This document shows, in pieces, positions 54,840-60,000 of a DNA stretch of 60,000 nt; position 1 is the first letter of the stretch, and every line of letters begins with the position of its first letter. Both the position numbers and the translations under genes were made by a program. Source of the DNA: Polytrichum commune (lineage: Eukaryota > Streptophyta > Polytrichopsida > Polytrichales > Polytrichaceae); assembly GCA_950295325.1 (NCBI GenBank), contig OX485808.1, positions 11,598,501-11,658,500 on the forward strand. Direction: 5' to 3'. The notes under the pieces are model-generated. The model did no database searches. It was given only the letters and a program-made list of their open reading frames with translations, and was not told where the DNA came from.

Positions 54840-56830
54840 TATTGGATAGTCATTGCACACTTAGGTGCATGAGAACTAGAAGGCGATTGTGTACATACAT
54901 ATAAGAGAACAACCTTCCTCAACATGATTTCCAATTTCTCCTTTTTACTACACTCATTATGGTAAATTTTGTGGGCCACACTCATAACGAGGCATCAACA
55001 TTAAAAAACATTGGGGATAATATTGTAGGTGCACACTATTTACCAAGTTTGTAAATGTTTTATAGTGTGGGTTGAACCCATAGTATAAACATGGGAGGTC
55101 CAAGAAAAAATTGGTGTTATGTCATTCAAGTCTTGCTCGTTTTTTCCACAAACAAACATTATACCTGATAGAGCTTATTGTGCTCTTTCTAAAGACAATA
55201 AGATTGCTCTTGTTTCTTAGCCATTAGGTTGCACTGACCATTCAAAGATCATCTACATATAGCTTCAAGAGAATCCTTCATGTCAATTTCTCTCTTGATT
55301 TTAGTCCACTTAGCAAATGAGTTTAAGCTCTTTGAATTCACATTCTCAAGTGCATTTAGTTGAATCCTTACCCGCAGCTTGATGTGAAAGAATGAGAACG
55401 TAGTGAATGGTTGAAGATTAAAGTGTAACTAGCGTTGCACACTATTTTCATGTGTGATGGTTTATATTGTAAGCCTCACTATAGAGGATGTGAAGGGAAA
55501 GTTAGACTTCACATTATATGCCCATAATATTATCAATATCTATGTTGTTCGATCCCTAGGTCCTACTTACCAAGCCTTGTGGCTGAGGAATACTCCACTT
55601 GTGCCATCATGGGTCTCCCTTGTGTTTTTGGTTTCCTTTCACAAAGCCATTTTGGCATGGAAGGTGGTACTAGTGCTAAGGAAACAAGTAATGATAGGGT
55701 ACAACACCATGGCATGTTCTTTGAGAATGGGAAGGTGGTTGTGTGCGAACATATGAGAGAGTAACCTTCTTCCACATTATTTCTCCTTTACACTACACAA
55801 ATTATCCCATTTAGTGAGGGCGGGCTAATAATGCGTGTGGGAATTTGGGTGTGGTGATACTAAATTTCTTTATGCTATGAAATTAGTGCCACTTGAAATT
55901 TGAAGATTTAGGGTTTCGGGAGCCCAAAGTGTCAAAGTGCTAGAACTCTCAATGCAAGTTTTTCAAGTCCTTAGTGGTAGGAGATGCCTCAAGAGTGATT
56001 GGTGCAAACTAAATAGAAGAAGAAGAAGAAGGCTCTTCGAGCTCATGAAAACAAATTATGCACTCTACAAACACTTTAGAGCACACACTAATTTTCGCGA
56101 AATGTATGGTAAATGAGTATGTATTCATGAATTTAGTATCATTCGGTGAAATTTTAACCCTCACTATTTTGGAGATTTGGTAAAATAGTGTGTGTTTTGG
56201 GGATTAGTACTACATGCACTTAATGGGATAATCAATGTATCCAATCAATACACTAAGTAGCCTTATTAGTGTGGGTGAAAAATTAGCATGGGCCACATTA
56301 GTTTTCTAATCAAGATGAAAATAATGTGGATTCAAGACCCCATGTCTTCCCCTAAGACTTCATGAAGACTTCCAACTAACAAATCAAATATTTGTTATAG
56401 GACAAAATTAGCACAAAATAAAACAAACACCCGCATTAAATTTCTACATTAGCATTTAATGTGGCCCATGTTAATTTTCTATTAGAACCTTCACGTGTGG
56501 TTGAAATTTATTGTGGTCCACGTCAATTCCCATTATGAGAATTAACATGGGCTTTAGAGAATTATTGTGGCCCATGATAATAGGACTATTTAGTGTAGTA
56601 TGCACTTGAGCCATGTGGCTGGTGAATACTTCCTTTTGCCATCCCATGGATCCCTTGTGTTCTTGGTTTCCTTTTTGATAAACATTTTTTGGCATGGGAA
56701 CTAGTGCTAATGGAACAAATTTTGATGGGGGACAACAACACTGTAATGTATATATTTTCTAATTGGAAGGTGGTTGCGTGCACACATATAAGAAGACAAC
56801 CTTCTTCAACATGATGCTTCATCGTTATTG
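54840..56830. repeat. Three degenerate copies of a dispersed segment
   Basis: About 54840-54945, 55575-55800 and 56600-56825 share a chain of phrases: TGTGGCTGRKGAATACT, TCYCTTGTGTTYTTGGTTTC, TTGGCATGG, GGAAGGTGGTTGYGTGC and AACCTTCYTCMACATKATTTC. The first copy has only the last part. The open frames inside (for example 55454-55756) follow these repeats and show no domain. (AGA)n lies near 56011-56030. Confidence 0.55.
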
Positions 56831-57002
56831 GAACTCAATAGGTCTATAGATGAGATTGCACAAGCTAGTCACACATACGAACAATGATTAGAGTGAGATG
56901 GCAATCCTCTCTCCTTGCCTTGCCCTTTATTGCTCATTTTCAACTTCATTCTCACAAACAATATGGGATAACTCTTCTCCCATTACAGACCAACTTTGTA
57001 GG
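56831..57002. other. Short non-coding stretch
   Basis: Nothing recognised. Confidence 0.35.
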
Positions 57003-57568
57003 CTTATTACAACCTCATTCTTTCTATTATTACATTTCTATGACTATATGGGCATTCTAATGCTCCACCTTCAACAATCGTAGACTTGCTAGTGCAACAC
57101 GAATCTAAAGACATAAAATGTGATCAATAGAAGACGGAGAACAAGGAAAAACGAACCAAAGGACACCCACATATGCCTTAGTGCTAACAAAACAAATTTT
57201 GGATTGGGGATTCGACAAACACGGCATATTCTCCGGGGAAGAAACATACAATCACTACCTGCAAAAGCATTCATTGGTGGTAATCCTTGTGGGCTTGTCG
57301 CAACCTCATTCTTTCTAGTATTACATTTCTATGACTACGAGCAATCTAATGCTCCACCTTCAACAATCGTAGACTTGCTAGTGCAACACGAATCTGAAGA
57401 CGTAAAATGTGATCAATAGAAGACGGAGAACAAGCAAAAACGAACCAAAGGACACCCACATATGCCTTAGTGCTAACAAAATAGATTTTGGATTGGGGAT
57501 TCGACAAACACGGCATATTCTCTGGGGAAGAAACATACAATCACTACCTGCAAAAGCATTCACTGGTA
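57003..57568. repeat. Tandem duplication, 291-bp spacing, two copies
   Basis: AACCTCATTCTTTCTA starts at 57011 and 57302. The copies are about 95 % alike and include TCAACAATCGTAGACTTGCT, AATGTGATCAATAGAAGACG and GGCATATTCTCYGGGGAAGA. Worn single copies of part of the unit lie at 23906-23965 and 50575-50655. Minus-strand frames across it (57089-57776) share a hydrophobic tail because of the duplication; no protein family was recognised. Confidence 0.85.
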
Positions 57569-58934
57569 CATGGTAATCCTCAGGTTGCCATCCACAGCAG
57601 GCGGCGAGCGACACTTGAGGTGCACGAAGATTCCTTCCAGAATACCATGATGTTCCAACGATGAGGGAGCCTCCTCTCACGCTTGCTAAGAACACCAACT
57701 TTTGTGTCAATTGCATTTTGGCCATAGCCTCTTGTCTCCTCTGTGTGTCTGTTTCCACATGTAGCCAAGCCCCCACTTATGCAAGAATACTACAACCGCA
57801 TACAACATCCGAACCCATCATCGCGTCGCACTAACTTATTTGGTGAAGACTGAACGTGCACGCAAATCGCCCGACTTTGTCCCAACAACAAATGGTTTGG
57901 ATTTACATGACAGTAGGAGCTCATCAAAGAGGTTTTGGAGATTTGCGTGTCCAACCAGTAAGCTTCGACACATTCCAACCGAAACCTCTTGGATAAGCTT
58001 GAGGAGGAGAAAGTGTGGAAAAATCATCTGAATTTCTGCACCTGTAGTGATGATTGAGGTGCGATGCTTTAATTTTCCGTGCATGTCACCCAGATGTTGA
58101 TGGTTGTGCCACTTGTAAGAAAGAAAGCCTGATTGCAACACCCGAACCCATGACTGTTTGGTAAAGATCGCATGACATGCTATATTCGTTAATTGGAGAC
58201 TTTTGAATGTCTCGAATTAAATGCAAATGATTTTTAATATCTAGTCCAATTTCTTATTGTGATGACATGTATTTGTGTCAAATTGGTCAATTATCCCCCG
58301 CGAATCGCTTTATTAAGTCACATTGAATATATATTTGTGCGCGCAAATTGAACTTCTGTCCCAACAAAATGGGGTTTCGATTTGCATGGCAGTAGGAGCT
58401 CACCAGAGAGGTTTTGATCACATTTAGCTCGCATCTTCAAAGCCTGCTTGGATCAACACAAAACTCTGAAGTCAAGGATATGTCAATTGGTATTCCTGCA
58501 TGCTCACCGCATCCACTGATGCTCAGAGTCAAAATTCACGACGACTCAAACTTTGTGCATATGTTTCTCGTCCACGTAATTGATGAGTCGGAAGATGACT
58601 CCCAAAAGCATCTTATAACACATCTTTGGACATGTTATGGGAAAAAAAAAACCCTCAAAAGAGTCAAAAGATGACCAACCTCTCAATTGATGGTGAAGTC
58701 TTCTGTTCGGAACATATCGTTCCCAAAACATTGAATTTAACATCTTTGAACGTAGAATTGGAAATTCAAACCCTAAAAGGTCTGAAGATGACTAATACGT
58801 CAAATGATGGTGCAGTTGTTTCACAGACACCTCATTCCCAAAAACATTCCAAAATACCACCTTTGGATACAGAATAGGAAAGGCAAACTCATGATGCCCA
58901 AAAACATTAATAGAAAGTAAGAAGTGGATTCTTT
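57569..58934. repeat. Stretch with two further local duplications
   Basis: A ~95-bp segment (GTCCCAACAA..ATGG, then GCAGTAGGAGCTCAYCARAG) occurs at about 57853-57950 and 58335-58430. A ~120-bp unit (CATCTTTGRACRT..AATTGG... GATGGTG..GTT) is duplicated in tandem at about 58621-58740 and 58741-58858. On the minus strand the first segment could encode ELLLxCKSKPxxVGT in both copies, but no longer shared frame or known domain was found. Confidence 0.5.
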
Positions 58935-59007
58935 TGGAGACGCCGGGTATCGATCCCGGTACCTCTCGCATGCAAAGCGAGCGCTCTTCCATTTGAGCTA
59001 CACCCCC
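58935..59007 (-). tRNA. tRNA-Ala, anticodon UGC
   Basis: This is a 73-nt cloverleaf on the minus strand, 5' end at 59007. The acceptor stem GGGGGTG pairs with CGTCTCC and has the G3-U70 pair that identifies alanine tRNAs. The D arm (GCTC..GAGC), the anticodon stem CTCGC / GCGAG with loop TTTGCAT (anticodon TGC at 58972-58974) and the T arm CCGGG / CCCGG all form. The discriminator is A and CCA is not encoded, as in nuclear tRNA genes. The T loop is ATCGATA rather than TTCGATC. No intron. A run of T on the minus strand lies only about 30 bases past the 3' end, so the terminator is a little distant. Confidence 0.95.
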
Positions 59008-60000
59008 TCAAAGCTCCTCCATGCTTCCTGTCGGAGCGCAGATGTTTTTAATAGTAGGCACGTTTGTGAGAGTTTGAACGAAACCTTAAATTGCTTCATC
59101 GACGCCCATGAAGAAAAGTCGAAGAATGCTAAGCTTGCATAATCTTAGAACTCTTTCAGAGTGATGTTACCAGAATATTCCGTAATTGAAGGACTGACTG
59201 CTGAGTCGACGAGATCATCAAAAGTGAACATCCCGAAAGATGCCATTACTCTAAGAATTTGTGACTTCTAAAAACCATGGCGAATGAGAACATGTTGCAC
59301 GTTGTAAAAACAAGAGCATGACAATGAGTGAAGAGTAAGAGTCTAGTAGCAAATGGGGACGGTCTTTAGGTTCTACGTAGTCCTAAATTTTCAGGAGGTC
59401 CAATGTTGTATGTGATCAAAAAGCTCCAAACTCTCATGTATTACGAAACAAGTTTCTCCCATTTGCATGTCTCGGAGGTTCAGTCGTGGTGAGGTCAAGA
59501 GTAACACGGCATATTAGAAATCCATATAAGAGCTTGCAGATGAGGTTATCAGTGAGACTTGAAAGGTTGCAGGAAAAAACCCTGGCAATGAGTGTGACGA
59601 GTAAGCATCAAGTAACAAACGGGAAGTTGTCTCACTTCTGCTCCGTAACTCTAAGTTATAAATAGGCGTTCCAAACCTCTGCGTGATCAAGAGGTTTCCA
59701 GAGGTTACTTTTTATTTGATGCGTAACATGATTAATATGATGTTATTCCCATGGTGAATACTACTCGTGTTAGGAATCCCTATAAGTAGAATTATGACGA
59801 GTAGAATTAAGTCACAAAAAGGAAACGTCCAGCTTCTACTTCAACTTTACATTTTTCAGTGTTCCAATGCTCGGTAGGATCGACAAGCTGCCAGACCTAA
59901 GATATTCTCCCAGGGGATCTCTCGCTCAGAATTCCAATGATGTCTAGGGCACCAATCGTCGACTATTGGCGATCAGTATGTGAGAATGTTGGACTTGGAA
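59008..60000. other. Non-coding stretch, nothing recognised
   Basis: No convincing reading frame or bounded repeat was seen. Two related phrases, CAATGAGTGAAGAGTAAGAG (59323) and CAATGAGTGTGACGAGTAAG (59586), each followed by TAGCAAAYGGG-like words, suggest an old ~260-bp duplication. Confidence 0.4.

Noticed and set aside
57378-57776. 132-codon minus-strand frame with a hydrophobic C-terminal tail as a membrane protein exon
   Set aside because: The tail is created by the tandem duplication; the unique N-terminal part matched no family I know. It cannot be excluded as an exon.

Overview
The window looks like nuclear DNA of a land plant with a large, gene-poor, transposon-rich genome. The evidence is: no run of host protein-coding exons; many long dinucleotide and trinucleotide microsatellites; plant-type DNA transposons of the PIF/Harbinger, hAT, CACTA and pogo groups; tRNA-derived SINEs; and one nuclear tRNA-Ala(UGC) gene. 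The species cannot be named from the sequence. No host protein-coding gene could be supported. The only long intact reading frame (405 codons, 42016-43233, minus) belongs to a transposon.

Layout. 1-4.4 kb: microsatellites, a 31-bp perfect inverted repeat and the first copy of a ~500-bp Harbinger MITE. 4.47-5.52 kb: a complete CACTA element with a 3-bp target duplication. 5.7-8.6 kb: degenerate duplications and a 144-bp MITE. 10.0-11.63 kb: a 399-bp palindromic-ended element, then two Harbinger MITEs back to back sharing one TTA. 12-17 kb: old duplications only. 17.06-18.24 kb: a 463-bp pogo-like MITE beside a decayed pogo transposase whose C-terminus still carries a PCNA-binding (PIP) motif. 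20.4-34.0 kb: a dense nest of Harbinger and hAT MITEs, including a head-to-head hAT dimer, a SINE nested in a hAT MITE, and a second Harbinger family with 24-bp perfect ends. 34.4-36.7 kb: two tandem arrays, the second hit by a SINE. 40.2-43.5 kb: a 3.27-kb Harbinger element with an intact ORF1 (SANT/trihelix-like) and no transposase seen. 43.9-53.1 kb: more Harbinger and hAT MITEs, fold-back elements, and a 5'-truncated LINE tail (49.41-49.98 kb). 53-58.9 kb: degenerate duplications. 58.94-59.01 kb: the tRNA gene.

How it fits together. Nine MITEs share the end GGGCCACTTCACACAC and 3-bp TNA-type target duplications, falling into two subfamilies. They depend on a Harbinger transposase that is not encoded here; the 40-43 kb element supplies only an ORF1-type DNA-binding protein and has different ends, so a partnership is not shown. 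The most unusual item is the LINE tail: its frame runs open from the target-site duplication to the stop, carries a PD...E arrangement like the restriction-like endonuclease of R2/CRE-type LINEs (not the usual plant L1/RTE layout), and is followed by a compact multi-hairpin 3' UTR with no poly(A). All family calls come from reading the sequence; none was checked against a database.
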